In this document: in pieces, positions 7,609 to 14,638 of the stretch | How positions within the stretch are numbered: position 1 is the stretch's first letter | Layout of the letters: each line of letters opens with the position of its first letter | Origin: Patescibacteria group bacterium | GTDB taxonomy: Bacteria; Patescibacteriota; JABMPQ01 | Direction of reading: 5' to 3' | DNA length: 34,000 nt | Assembly: GCA_018818965.1 (NCBI GenBank) | Contig: JAHJQX010000026.1 | Coordinates: 1 to 34,000 of the forward strand | Position numbers and translations under genes: made by a program | The notes under the pieces: model-generated | Database searches by the model: none | What the model saw: only the letters and a program-made list of their open reading frames with translations | Told to the model about the DNA's origin: nothing

Positions 7609-7634
7609 GGTGACCCCTGTAATTAGAGGTCACC
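7609..7634. repeat. Short inverted repeat in the glycosyltransferase 3' region
   Basis: GGTGACC and GGTCACC form a perfect 7-bp inverted repeat around 12 nt, with two more pairs after a mismatch. There is no T-run. It lies between the stop codon and the terminator and may protect the 3' end, or be an operator; I cannot tell which. Confidence 0.4.
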
Positions 7635-7649
7635 TATGAAGAGATAGTC

Positions 7650-8825
7650 TTAGGACTTTTGTAAACTTTCGGCTAGAGACAGGCTTTTGGCTTGAGCGGC
7701 TGGGACTTCTTGATAAAGCTCTAGTGTCTTTTTAACAATATCTTCCCAGTTATAATTGACGCTAACGTATTTCTTAGCTTTCTGTCCCACTTCCTTAACC
7801 AGCTCGGCATTAGCAAGTAATAGTTCCAATTTGTACTGCAAATCCTCGACATTACCTGAAGCAAACATGTAGCCATAACCGGCAAAAGCTTCTACATTCT
7901 CTGGGATATCGCTAACTAACACTGCCTTGCCATATTTCATAGCTTCCAAAACAGTTATCGGCAAACCTTCCGCCTCCGAAGGATGAGCATAAAGATAAGC
8001 ATTCTGGAACAGTTGGGCTAATGTTTTCCCCGACTGAAAGCCGGTAAAAACAATATCGTCATTTTTCTCCGCCATATCTTTAAGTTCTTTGACATACTGG
8101 TCGGTGTAAACAGAATCACCGACAATCGCCAATTTCAATCCCTTAAGACTCTCGGGATTAGCTGCTTTAAGCTTATCGAAAGCCTCAATAAGATAATGAA
8201 TGCCTTTATGTCGCACCAAGCGCGCGCAAGTCATGATGTACTTGCCTGGCTTTAAGCCAAACTTATTGAGTGTCTCCGAACCAGAGTATTCTTTGATCAT
8301 CACTCCGTTAGGAATCCGTTCAGCCGTCGGAGAATTATACTGCTCTACGCATACTTTCTTAATAGAGTTGGAAACCGTAATGGTCTGGTGTGGGAATTTA
8401 GCCGTTGCCCATTCACCAAAGCGCAAATATAGCTTGGCTAGAAGACTCCACTTTTGGTGAAACTGATCACGACAGTGAAAAGTAGTCATTATCTTAGTCT
8501 TTCTTTTTAAAAGACGTGGTAACCAAGCTAAAGTCGATGGACCAACACCATGATAATGAATCACGTCAAAGCCACGACGGAGAGCATCAAGAGTGGCCAA
8601 GAAAGAATGAGTGATGGCCTCTAAATTTTTAGTTTTCAGTGCAGGTAGGTAGATTAAATTAACGCCCTGGTATTTGCTCTCGTTATAGCCAGTATAATGC
8701 TTACGCGAATAGACGTAGACTTCATTATCAAGCTTAGCTAAACGAGTAGCTAATTCCTCAACGTGGCGCTCTACCCCACCACCTTTGGCCGGGATACCTT
8801 TTTGTCCAATAAAAGCTATTTTCAT
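7650..8825 (-). CDS. Glycosyltransferase family 4 (GT-B fold)
   Basis: A 391-residue retaining GT4-type glycosyltransferase that probably adds a sugar to a lipid-linked or surface glycan. The N-terminal domain opens with KIAFIGQKGIPAKGGGVERH, the Gly-rich acceptor loop. The C-terminal donor domain has ARLVRHKGIHYLIEAF and the E-x7-E motif in EAEGLPITVLEAMKYG near residue 300, which binds the nucleotide sugar. No membrane segment is seen. The frame can be extended to a TTG at 8852, but the family begins at MKIAFIGQ, so the ATG at 8825 is preferred. It has its own strong promoter and terminator and is not tied to the rfbB unit. Donor and acceptor are unknown. Confidence 0.92.
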   Translation of the reverse strand: MKIAFIGQKGIPAKGGGVERHVEELATRLAKLDNEVYVYSRKHYTGYNESKYQGVNLIYLPALKTKNLEAITHSFLATLDALRRGFDVIHYHGVGPSTLAWLPRLLKRKTKIMTTFHCRDQFHQKWSLLAKLYLRFGEWATAKFPHQTITVSNSIKKVCVEQYNSPTAERIPNGVMIKEYSGSETLNKFGLKPGKYIMTCARLVRHKGIHYLIEAFDKLKAANPESLKGLKLAIVGDSVYTDQYVKELKDMAEKNDDIVFTGFQSGKTLAQLFQNAYLYAHPSEAEGLPITVLEAMKYGKAVLVSDIPENVEAFAGYGYMFASGNVEDLQYKLELLLANAELVKEVGQKAKKYVSVNYNWEDIVKKTLELYQEVPAAQAKSLSLAESLQKS

Positions 8826-8872
8826 ATTTTTAGTTAAGGTTTCGTTATGCAATTTATTCTGTAAAACGTCAA

Positions 8873-8901
8873 ATCATATCATATATTTAAATTTATGTCA
8901 A
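8873..8901 (-). promoter_or_regulatory. Promoter of the glycosyltransferase gene
   Basis: On the minus strand: perfect -35 TTGACA (8896-8901), 17-bp spacer, -10 TATGAT (8873-8878). Transcription would start near 8866, giving a 5' leader of about 40 nt. Confidence 0.85.
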
Positions 8902-8930
8902 GGGGTTTTGGTTATATTTTTCAAGAAAAT

Positions 8931-8958
8931 AAAAAAGTGGCATAAATACCACTTTTAG
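8931..8958 (-). terminator. Terminator after tsaC
   Basis: On the minus strand: AAAAGTGG, an 8-nt loop, CCACTTTT, then further T. A second inverted pair (GCAACTA 8971-8977, TAGTTGC 8998-9004) lies just upstream in the same 3' region. Confidence 0.82.
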
Positions 8959-9027
8959 GCTTTAAATAAAGCAACTAATCTAGACTGTTTCTCAAGCTAG
9001 TTGCCTATTTGTCCACATCCCTTTGAA

Positions 9028-9645
9028 TTAGAGCGGGAATTCTCCTGAGCCCTTCCGCAAAATTTCTGGTGGATCACAAGTAAGATCAACAACAGTAGAG
9101 GGCTGATTAGGCAGCAGATCGCCTAGATCTACTAACAGATCCGGTTGAGAATCACGTCCGCTAAATTCCTCCACTAAATCTTGAATCGAATAGATAGCCT
9201 TACTACCGGAAATATTGGCGCTGGTAGCTGTTAACGGAAAACTAACTTTGGACATTATTTCATGGATTAAAGAAAAACTCGGTATTCTCACCCCTATCGT
9301 GTTACCGCCGCCGCTTACTAGACCGGGAATTATTTCTTTTTTTGGTAAAACAAAAGTAAAAGGACCGGGTAAATATTTCTGGGCAATTTTCAGTTCCCTC
9401 TCTCCTATCTTCGCAACCTCGCCTAGCATAATTAGATCACGCACTATCACTGATAAGGGCTTATTAGCTGGTCTTTGTTTAATGGCAAGGATTTTCCTGA
9501 CTGCTTCTTCATTATAAGCATTGGCGCACAAGCCATAGGAAGTATCAGTGGGCAAAACAACCACCTTACCTCCTTTTAGTTGATCGACAGCAGCAGCAAT
9601 CTTGGATTTATCCAGTACGCTTTTATCTATTTTAACTATTTTCAT
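9028..9645 (-). CDS. tsaC: Threonylcarbamoyl-AMP synthase (Sua5/YrdC/YwlC family)
   Basis: This enzyme makes threonylcarbamoyl-AMP from threonine, bicarbonate and ATP, the first step of the tRNA t6A37 modification. The 205 residues form a single YrdC domain without the extra C-terminal Sua5 domain. Seen motifs: VVVLPTDTSYGLCANA near residue 30, IKQRPANKPLSVIV (the KxRxxxKPLSV nucleotide loop), FPLTATSANISG near 140, and PSTVVDLT near 187. The ATG at 9645 overlaps the end of the upstream nucleotidyltransferase gene by 4 bp, so the two are translationally coupled. The partner tsaB, tsaD and tsaE genes are not in the window. Confidence 0.92.
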   Translation of the reverse strand: MKIVKIDKSVLDKSKIAAAVDQLKGGKVVVLPTDTSYGLCANAYNEEAVRKILAIKQRPANKPLSVIVRDLIMLGEVAKIGERELKIAQKYLPGPFTFVLPKKEIIPGLVSGGGNTIGVRIPSFSLIHEIMSKVSFPLTATSANISGSKAIYSIQDLVEEFSGRDSQPDLLVDLGDLLPNQPSTVVDLTCDPPEILRKGSGEFPL

Positions 9646-10382
9646 TTATTGTTCTGGCGGGCAATCTGATCAGCCCTAGCTAGGTCAGCTTGACTGTTAA
9701 TGCCAATAATATTCTTATAATCCTTAGTAATGACCGAGACCACCTTTTGCCCCTGCTCACTCAATATCCCTATGACATCGGTTAAATAATATTCCTCCTG
9801 TTTATTACCAGCACTGACTTTTTTCAAGGCGGCAAAAAGAGGTTGGGCTCTAAAGCAATAAAAACCAACGTTTTTTTCTTTACTGGTCGCAATTTCAGGT
9901 GAAGCATCTTTAGCTTCTACAATATCCTTAACATCGCCATCTTCTGTTCTTACTATACGGCCCCAGTCGGTATATTCATCACTTTTAACAGTCAACAAAG
10001 CAGCGTCAGCTGTCTGCTCCTGACAAGCCCGGTGTAGCTCCACAAACATTTCTTTAGTTAAAAAGGGGTGATCACCGTGGGAAATAAAAACGTAGCCACC
10101 GTAATCAAACAGCAACTTTTCCGCTTGCTGGACAGCGTGGCCAGTACCAAGCTGCTTTGCTTGTTCAACATATTCCACTCGATCGCCTAAAACTTCACGC
10201 ACTAGTTCTTGTTTGTGTCCCACTACTACAATCAACCGTTTGACATCAAGTTGTTCAACCGTTTCCACACAACGCTCGACTAAAGTCTTACCGCCAATTT
10301 TGTGCAACACCTTGGGTAACTCTGATTTCATCCGCGTGCCTTGACCGGCAGCGAGAATGATGGAGATTAAATTATTGCTCAT
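9642..10382 (-). CDS. Sugar nucleotidyltransferase, GlmU N-domain type
   Basis: A 246-residue stand-alone pyrophosphorylase domain. It begins with the nucleotide-binding signature LAAGQGTRMKSELPKVLHKI of the GlmU/NTP-transferase family. Further GlmU features are QLGTGHAVQQAEKLL, the HGDHPFLTKEMF metal-site region (GDxP) and the WGRIVR strand. It matches the uridylyltransferase half of GlmU (UTP + GlcNAc-1-P to UDP-GlcNAc) but lacks the left-handed beta-helix acetyltransferase half, so full GlmU function would need another protein. It is first in a two-gene unit with tsaC. The 108-bp region upstream is shared with a divergent + strand promoter. The exact sugar substrate is uncertain. Confidence 0.88.
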   Translation of the reverse strand: MSNNLISIILAAGQGTRMKSELPKVLHKIGGKTLVERCVETVEQLDVKRLIVVVGHKQELVREVLGDRVEYVEQAKQLGTGHAVQQAEKLLFDYGGYVFISHGDHPFLTKEMFVELHRACQEQTADAALLTVKSDEYTDWGRIVRTEDGDVKDIVEAKDASPEIATSKEKNVGFYCFRAQPLFAALKKVSAGNKQEEYYLTDVIGILSEQGQKVVSVITKDYKNIIGINSQADLARADQIARQNNK

Positions 10383-10457
10383 TGCTTATAAGTTGTTATT
10401 TAGTATCATATTACCATAAATAACGGCGGCGCTTTAGTCGACTTAATAGTAGGTTCA

Positions 10458-10486
10458 TTGATTTTTCGAGAAACTTCTAATATGAT
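10458..10486 (+). promoter_or_regulatory. Promoter of the small membrane protein gene
   Basis: TTGATT (10458-10463), 17-bp spacer, TATGAT (10481-10486). The predicted start near 10493 leaves a leader of about 43 nt before the ATG at 10536. Confidence 0.7.
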
Positions 10487-10535
10487 AAAATGATGTTTCG
10501 TACCTTCTGTTCACCGACCCATTGAGGAGGACGTG

Positions 10536-10742
10536 ATGAGACATATGGGATTCGAAGTATATGCGATTTTTGGTTTGGTGGGTCTGATTTTGTTCGCCTT
10601 GACTATGTTTATGTTCAAGGTAAATGCTGCCCAGCCACCGGAGCGCAAAGTTACGCCAGTGTGTTTCTTCATGTTGTTGCTAAGTCTGGGCTTTCTGCTC
10701 GGGCCTTACATCAAACCAGCCATTGACTACCTGCGTAGCTAA
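10536..10742 (+). CDS. Small two-helix membrane protein, unknown function
   Basis: No family is recognised. The 68 residues hold two hydrophobic helices: about 7-26 (VYAIFGLVGLILFALTMFMF) and about 41-58 (VCFFMLLLSLGFLLGP), separated by a polar turn (AAQPPERKVTP). There is no signal-peptidase motif, so it should stay as a hairpin in the membrane. A textbook GAGGAGG ribosome site (10524-10530) lies 5 nt before the ATG at 10536; an in-frame GTG at 10533 is too close to that site. Such a strong site is unusual among the genes here. It stands alone between a good promoter and a terminator. Confidence 0.75.
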   Translation: MRHMGFEVYAIFGLVGLILFALTMFMFKVNAAQPPERKVTPVCFFMLLLSLGFLLGPYIKPAIDYLRS

Positions 10743-10805
10743 GCCCCCGCTCTTCACCTCGCCGCAAGCTGAGTGTATTACACTGCAAACTTGGGGCTTT
10801 TTTTG
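10741..10805 (+). terminator. Terminator after the small membrane protein gene
   Basis: AAGCCCC (10741-10747, overlapping the stop codon) pairs with GGGGCTT, followed by a run of T. The long loop contains a second small hairpin (AGTGT/ACACT). Confidence 0.65.
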
Positions 10806-10823
10806 TTTATAGTTTCCGACCAT

Positions 10824-10850
10824 AAAAAAACTGACTGTAGCAGTCAGCTT
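10824..10850 (-). terminator. Terminator of the minus strand unit ending at 10884
   Basis: On the minus strand: CTGACTG, a 3-nt loop, CAGTCAG, then seven T. It lies about 35 nt after the stop at 10884. Confidence 0.82.
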
Positions 10851-10883
10851 CTGGACACAAAAGGGCAAAATAACTCAGGAGAA

Positions 10884-11315
10884 CTAGAGAAGCTTCCTCA
10901 CGGCCCGGTAGGCTCCCCGTTCTCTTTCTCGCTGGGCGCGAAACTCGGCTTCCTCATCTACATTATAGCCGTGATCTTCCTGACCCAAAACTTCTCGCTC
11001 GTGCTGATCAACATCAGCCAGGTGCCGGTCGAGCTGTTCCGGGGTACCGGGGGAGAGAGCCTGCATAGCTATGCTACTGGGAATGTCGATGGTAGCATGT
11101 ACGAACAGCAATGTACCCGCCAGCCTCACCAACGCCCAGCCGACTGCAATGTCACCACCACTGACCTTAATCTCAGTTCCCTCCACCCCGACTTCCAGCT
11201 CGCCTTCGGACGAGTAAGTGAAGAGTACCTCTGTTTCCACTTGATCTTGAGCCACTGTGAATTTTCCTCCGTAAATAGAACGTGATCCCCTAAAGAACTC
11301 CTCAAGTCTAATCAT
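10884..11315 (-). CDS. Hypothetical protein, GC-richer than neighbours
   Basis: I do not recognise this 143-residue protein. The first 75 residues look like beta strands (TEVLFTYSSEGELEVGVEG, TEIKVSGGDIAVGWALVRL), followed by one mildly hydrophobic stretch (about 58-78). The last 50 residues are charged and helical (VDEEAEFRAQRERERGAYRA). There is no signal peptide. The ATG at 11315 overlaps the TGA of the 887-aa gene as ATGA, which suggests translational coupling. An alternative is GTG at 11255, which follows a GGAGG site at about 10 nt; a TTGTTC/TATGAT promoter-like pair lies just upstream of the ATG. One sampled 60-bp line (11101-11160) is 60% GC. It ends before a good terminator. Confidence 0.6.
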   Translation of the reverse strand: MIRLEEFFRGSRSIYGGKFTVAQDQVETEVLFTYSSEGELEVGVEGTEIKVSGGDIAVGWALVRLAGTLLFVHATIDIPSSIAMQALSPGTPEQLDRHLADVDQHEREVLGQEDHGYNVDEEAEFRAQRERERGAYRAVRKLL

Positions 11316-13975
11316 AACAACCAAATAGTCAAGAACAAAAACGACCAAGCAGACTCATTTAGCTGATGTAAATATTGATAAAAATTAAAAGTGAGCACAT
11401 TTGACTTGCTGGCAACACTGGCAATAACCAAAAAAATTGACAGCAGCAACCCACTCAATATCCCCGCCCCAACCGCTGGGATTTTCCCTTCCTCGCCGGT
11501 GGCTGCTTTTCCCGTCTGTAAATCTTCCTGATAACGTGGCAACACTCGCAACCCCGCAGACGTCTTTCCCACAACACCCGTAATTGTCACCCAATCTTCC
11601 TTTTTCCACTCCGGCTTTTTGAGGTTAGCTGACTTTTGTAGAGAGATTTTTATTTCACCACTGCCATCATTGATATAGAAAGTGGTGCCAGAGGATTTGG
11701 TAAGCTGCCCAGTTACTTTTATCAACTGTCCGACGAATTGTTCTTTGACACCTCCGGTCGATAAAAACGCTGGTGACGGTAAATCCCCCAACCCCGTCAC
11801 CAACACATCCTTTTGCTCAGCAATGTTAATTTTCTTTTCCCCACTACTTTCCGAAACTTTGCCACTTACTTTCACTTGGTTTCCTAGCTTCAAGTCAGGA
11901 AAATCTTTCTTTGAGAAATAAATCTGAATCCCACCTGTTTTGTCCTGGATATAAATATAGGTGTCGCCCAGTATCTTTGGCGGAACAGTCACGACACCGG
12001 CCACCACCACCTTAGTATTTTTGGCTTGGGTTTTAGCTTGCTTGATGGTTAATATTTCAGCTTCAGTCGATTCTTTGTCTTTATCGGTCGTTTGCGTCGG
12101 GGTAGAATCTTTACTTGGAGTATCTGACTCGGTTGAGTCGGTCGAAGTGTCAGAATCATCTTTGTCCTCGTTCTCCGACTGGTTTATCTGATTGGCCTTT
12201 CCCGGAGTAGGACTAGTCGTCCACGTCCACTCGCTTTGTTCATCGCGCGCATAAGCTTGGTTCTCTTCCGCTTTACCTTCATAGGTCACTGAATCAGCCA
12301 CTTTACCATCGGGATGTAAAATACGTACCGAATCGCCGCTGTTGTTAATCGAAAGCTTAGTCTCACCGCGGTAAAAGGCTAAATACTCGCCCGGTTTAAT
12401 AACCGTGTCATCTGGAATAGTATGAGGGCTACTCCCGCCTTCTTCATCGTCTAACTGCCAACTAGCTAAATCAACGGTGGTGGCTCCTTTATTGTGTATT
12501 TCAACAAATTCGCCTTTATCATCCGTATCTGAGCCGGCGGGATTTGGGAGAAATTCAGTAACAATCACCTCCCACGAGAATGGTCCAGTTGGCTCTTTAG
12601 TTTCAGTACTGTCGTCACTGCTGTCATCACTGTCCGAATCGCTGTCATCATCTTTTCCATCGTCATTTTCTTCCGAATCCTTGTTGGTCGACACCGTAAT
12701 TTTGACCGTATCACTATCGCTGCTACCCCGGCCATCGCTGACAGTCAGCTTAGCCGTGTAGCTACCGGCTTTGGTATAGGCGTGTGTGATTGTGCAGCCA
12801 TTGCCCTGCCCATCGTCTCCAAAATCCCAAACGCAAGTTAGCTGGTCGTCATCGGGGTCGGAAGAATCGGTACCATCCAAGGTCACTTTTTCACCAACTT
12901 TAACGCTTTGATTGCTACCGGCCTCAGCTCGTGGCACATTATTCGGGGTTTCAACCTGATTAGCTGCTCCGGGCGTCAGCTTAGTGCTCCATTGCCAAGA
13001 ATTGGCGGCGAAATTATACGAGACATCGTCTTTGGCACTTTCCACATAAGTCACTGAATTGAGTAGATTTTGATCGGGCTGGTAAAGCTTAACTGAGTCG
13101 CCGCTATTGTTGAGAGCTAGTCTGCTTTGGGCGCGGTAGATGGTGAAATAGCCACCGGCCGCTACAGTCGTCAAGTCAAAGTCAGTGCCGGCAATCGTGT
13201 AAGTGGTGGTACTGGCGTCGCCCAATATCCAGCCCGCCAAATCAACTGCGACGTCACCAGCGTTATAAAGCTCGATAAACTCTTTAGTGCTCTCGTCAGT
13301 TGCCGGGTTTGGTAAAATCTCGTTTAGTCTAATTTGATCCGAATATTCTATTATGGCATTGACATTAGTCTCGCCAGGTGTCGCCGGCGAAAATATTCGC
13401 CAGTCGGCCGAAGTATCATTGTCCTGGCCATCGGCGACTAATCCAATCGACTCGCCCGCTTTTAGGTCGTCCGTATCCACGTAATCATCCTCCGTCCATA
13501 AATCAACTTCGGCGGCGGCGGCGATATCTATCCCGGCTGGGCTGCCCCAGGCCACAAAGTCAACTATCTGACTTGCCCCATCGTACAAAGCCACTTGATC
13601 ACCGCTATTGGCATAATCGCTGCCGTGGTTAGCGTAGATCACCCCCTGCCCATCAGAAAAATCATTGTCGTCAGTGCCTTCGTCCGAGCGGATTACTAGG
13701 TAGCTGTCACGCGGCAGCTCGAGCGCCGCCGGAAACGTATACTCCGCTCCACCGTCTTCGTCACTCAACGACCAGCTCGCCAGATCCACGCTGGCCAATC
13801 CACCATTGTACAGCTCCACCCATTCGACCGAATCGCTCGGTGCAAACATCACCTCGTTGATTTTTACATCGCTGTCCGCCGCTCGAACAGCTCCAAAACC
13901 AACAAAAAACTCCCCGCTCAAAAACAGCCCAGAGAGTGTTGCGGCCAAAAAACGCCGCCGAAAGATACTCTTCAT
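11312..13975 (-). CDS. Secreted or membrane-anchored lamin-tail/PKD/OB-fold protein
   Basis: A large 887-residue envelope protein. A signal peptide is at residues 1-32 (RRR, hydrophobic core, cut after VRAAD). Lamin-tail domains follow at about 36-205, 214-338 and 468-594, each with the I-N-E-x-x-x-x-P and EFIELYN / SWxLxDE pattern; repeats two and three share LNNSGDSV/INNSGDSV. A PKD domain lies at about 346-428 (VWDFGDDGQ, AGSYTAKLTVSDG). Asp/Ser and Thr/Ser linkers flank LTD3. Two OB-fold domains follow at about 652-728 and 745-822 (ILGDTYIYIQDKTGGIQIYF; TTFYINDGSGEIKISL). A transmembrane helix is near 833-854, then a short hydrophobic tail. LTD proteins with OB folds are frequent in CPR genomes and are suspected, not shown, to act in surface attachment or nucleic-acid handling. 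An AGGAGG site precedes the ATG. Confidence 0.9.
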   Translation of the reverse strand: MKSIFRRRFLAATLSGLFLSGEFFVGFGAVRAADSDVKINEVMFAPSDSVEWVELYNGGLASVDLASWSLSDEDGGAEYTFPAALELPRDSYLVIRSDEGTDDNDFSDGQGVIYANHGSDYANSGDQVALYDGASQIVDFVAWGSPAGIDIAAAAEVDLWTEDDYVDTDDLKAGESIGLVADGQDNDTSADWRIFSPATPGETNVNAIIEYSDQIRLNEILPNPATDESTKEFIELYNAGDVAVDLAGWILGDASTTTYTIAGTDFDLTTVAAGGYFTIYRAQSRLALNNSGDSVKLYQPDQNLLNSVTYVESAKDDVSYNFAANSWQWSTKLTPGAANQVETPNNVPRAEAGSNQSVKVGEKVTLDGTDSSDPDDDQLTCVWDFGDDGQGNGCTITHAYTKAGSYTAKLTVSDGRGSSDSDTVKITVSTNKDSEENDDGKDDDSDSDSDDSSDDSTETKEPTGPFSWEVIVTEFLPNPAGSDTDDKGEFVEIHNKGATTVDLASWQLDDEEGGSSPHTIPDDTVIKPGEYLAFYRGETKLSINNSGDSVRILHPDGKVADSVTYEGKAEENQAYARDEQSEWTWTTSPTPGKANQINQSENEDKDDSDTSTDSTESDTPSKDSTPTQTTDKDKESTEAEILTIKQAKTQAKNTKVVVAGVVTVPPKILGDTYIYIQDKTGGIQIYFSKKDFPDLKLGNQVKVSGKVSESSGEKKINIAEQKDVLVTGLGDLPSPAFLSTGGVKEQFVGQLIKVTGQLTKSSGTTFYINDGSGEIKISLQKSANLKKPEWKKEDWVTITGVVGKTSAGLRVLPRYQEDLQTGKAATGEEGKIPAVGAGILSGLLLSIFLVIASVASKSNVLTFNFYQYLHQLNESAWSFLFLTIWLL

Positions 13976-13988
13976 TTGTTTCCCTCCT

Positions 13989-14012
13989 AATAAAATTAAT
14001 ATTAATTTTATT
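13989..14012. repeat. 24-bp perfect palindrome upstream of the LTD gene
   Basis: AATAAAATTAAT followed directly by its exact reverse complement. It is all A/T except at no position, lies 14 bp upstream of the ATG at 13975 and abuts the AGGAGG ribosome site (13984-13989). It could be an operator or a cruciform/hairpin that masks the ribosome site. Confidence 0.6.
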
Positions 14013-14127
14013 TTACCAGGCTAGTAACAATTTTTGGAAGGGAATGATGTCCAGAGGCTAAGCACAAGTTGGGCACCGAAACGCCGAGAATCACTCAAAA
14101 TTACCCGAAAAAAACATCCAAAGACCA

Positions 14128-14156
14128 TTGACAATCATAATTTACAATGCTACACT
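14128..14156 (+). promoter_or_regulatory. Strong promoter of the 14.2-kb RNA
   Basis: Perfect -35 TTGACA (14128-14133), 17-bp spacer, -10 TACACT (14151-14156). The expected start is near 14163. No gene starts for the next 170 bp. Confidence 0.78.
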
Positions 14157-14162
14157 GCAACC

Positions 14163-14306
14163 TCTCAAGGTAGACATTTGAAAACTGAATACTATTCCTG
14201 GCAAATGAAAGTTTTGTGACAAACTTTTGGGAAAAAGCTGTTATATGCCAAGAATAACCACAACTTTAAAAAGACCGCATCCCTAGGGACAATGCGGTCT
14301 TTTTTT
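14163..14306 (+). ncRNA. Candidate structured small RNA or regulatory leader
   Basis: The 355-bp gap 13976-14330 has no convincing gene, but it has a strong promoter followed 105 nt later by a strong terminator, so a transcript of about 145 nt is expected. It has internal structure: TATTCCTGGCA (14193-14203) pairs with TGCCAAGAATA (14246-14256) with one mismatch. Inside lies a 7-bp hairpin AAAGTTT/AAACTTT (14208-14214, 14221-14227). A competing pair CATTTG/CAAATG (14175-14180, 14202-14207) overlaps the long helix, so two folds are mutually exclusive. It may be an independent RNA, or an attenuator/riboswitch for the gene at 14331. It matches no RNA family that I can name. Confidence 0.55.
14268..14306 (+). 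terminator. Strong terminator upstream of the 14331 gene
   Basis: AAAAAGACCGCAT (14268-14280) pairs with ATGCGGTCTTTTT around an 11-nt loop containing CCCTAGGG, ending in a run of T. It ends 25 bp before the next start codon, the layout of an attenuator. Confidence 0.92.
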
Positions 14307-14330
14307 AGTTCACCGAAAGAAGGAGAAAAA

Positions 14331-14594
14331 ATGAAAGCACTTTGGGGAAAAATTTGGATTGCTGCTTATAAAAGAGAGGTGCGGATACTATATCGAGATC
14401 TTGAAATTCATAAGGAGATTATAAGCGGGTTAGGATACGAGTTCGAAGAGATAAAGGTGAATATTCATACTCTCAACGGCCTCCACCGGGGAATCATTCG
14501 CAGCATTCAGATTAAGATAGCTTTCTGGGTTGCTGTCTTCTCGATGGTGGCGTGGATAATAGGCACACTCTATCACTGTCCTAAGTTCTTTTAA
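14331..14594 (+). CDS. Small C-tail membrane protein, unknown function
   Basis: No family is recognised. The 87 residues begin with an amphipathic basic helix (MKALWGKIWIAAYKREVRIL), continue with a charged segment (about 21-55) and end in one transmembrane helix at about 62-80 (IAFWVAVFSMVAWIIGTLY). This gives a tail-anchored layout with the N-terminus probably in the cytoplasm. The frame runs back to an ATG at 14292, but that codon is inside the terminator stem. The ATG at 14331 has an AAGGAG site 6 nt upstream and is preferred. Expression probably depends on read-through of the preceding terminator, since no other promoter is obvious. It is flanked by terminators on both sides. Confidence 0.72.
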   Translation: MKALWGKIWIAAYKREVRILYRDLEIHKEIISGLGYEFEEIKVNIHTLNGLHRGIIRSIQIKIAFWVAVFSMVAWIIGTLYHCPKFF

Positions 14595-14599
14595 ATCCT

Positions 14600-14637
14600 A
14601 CAGGAAACACCATGTTATGCGTGTTCCCTGTTTTTTT
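14600..14637 (+). terminator. Terminator after the 14331 gene
   Basis: ACAGGAAACAC pairs with GTGTTCCCTGT (11 bp, one A-C mismatch) around a 10-nt loop, then seven T. It separates this gene from convergent rnhA. Confidence 0.88.
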
Positions 14638-14638
14638 G

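Noticed and set aside
8826-8852. TTG start nine codons upstream in the glycosyltransferase
   Set aside because: The family N-terminus begins at the ATG (MKIAFIGQ) and no ribosome site precedes the TTG.
14034-14219. 61-codon + strand open frame
   Set aside because: No ribosome site, no recognisable protein, and it crosses the promoter and start of the predicted RNA.
14163-14306. 6S RNA
   Set aside because: The transcript length is near the low end, but there is no long rod with a central open bubble; its helices are local and a different shape.
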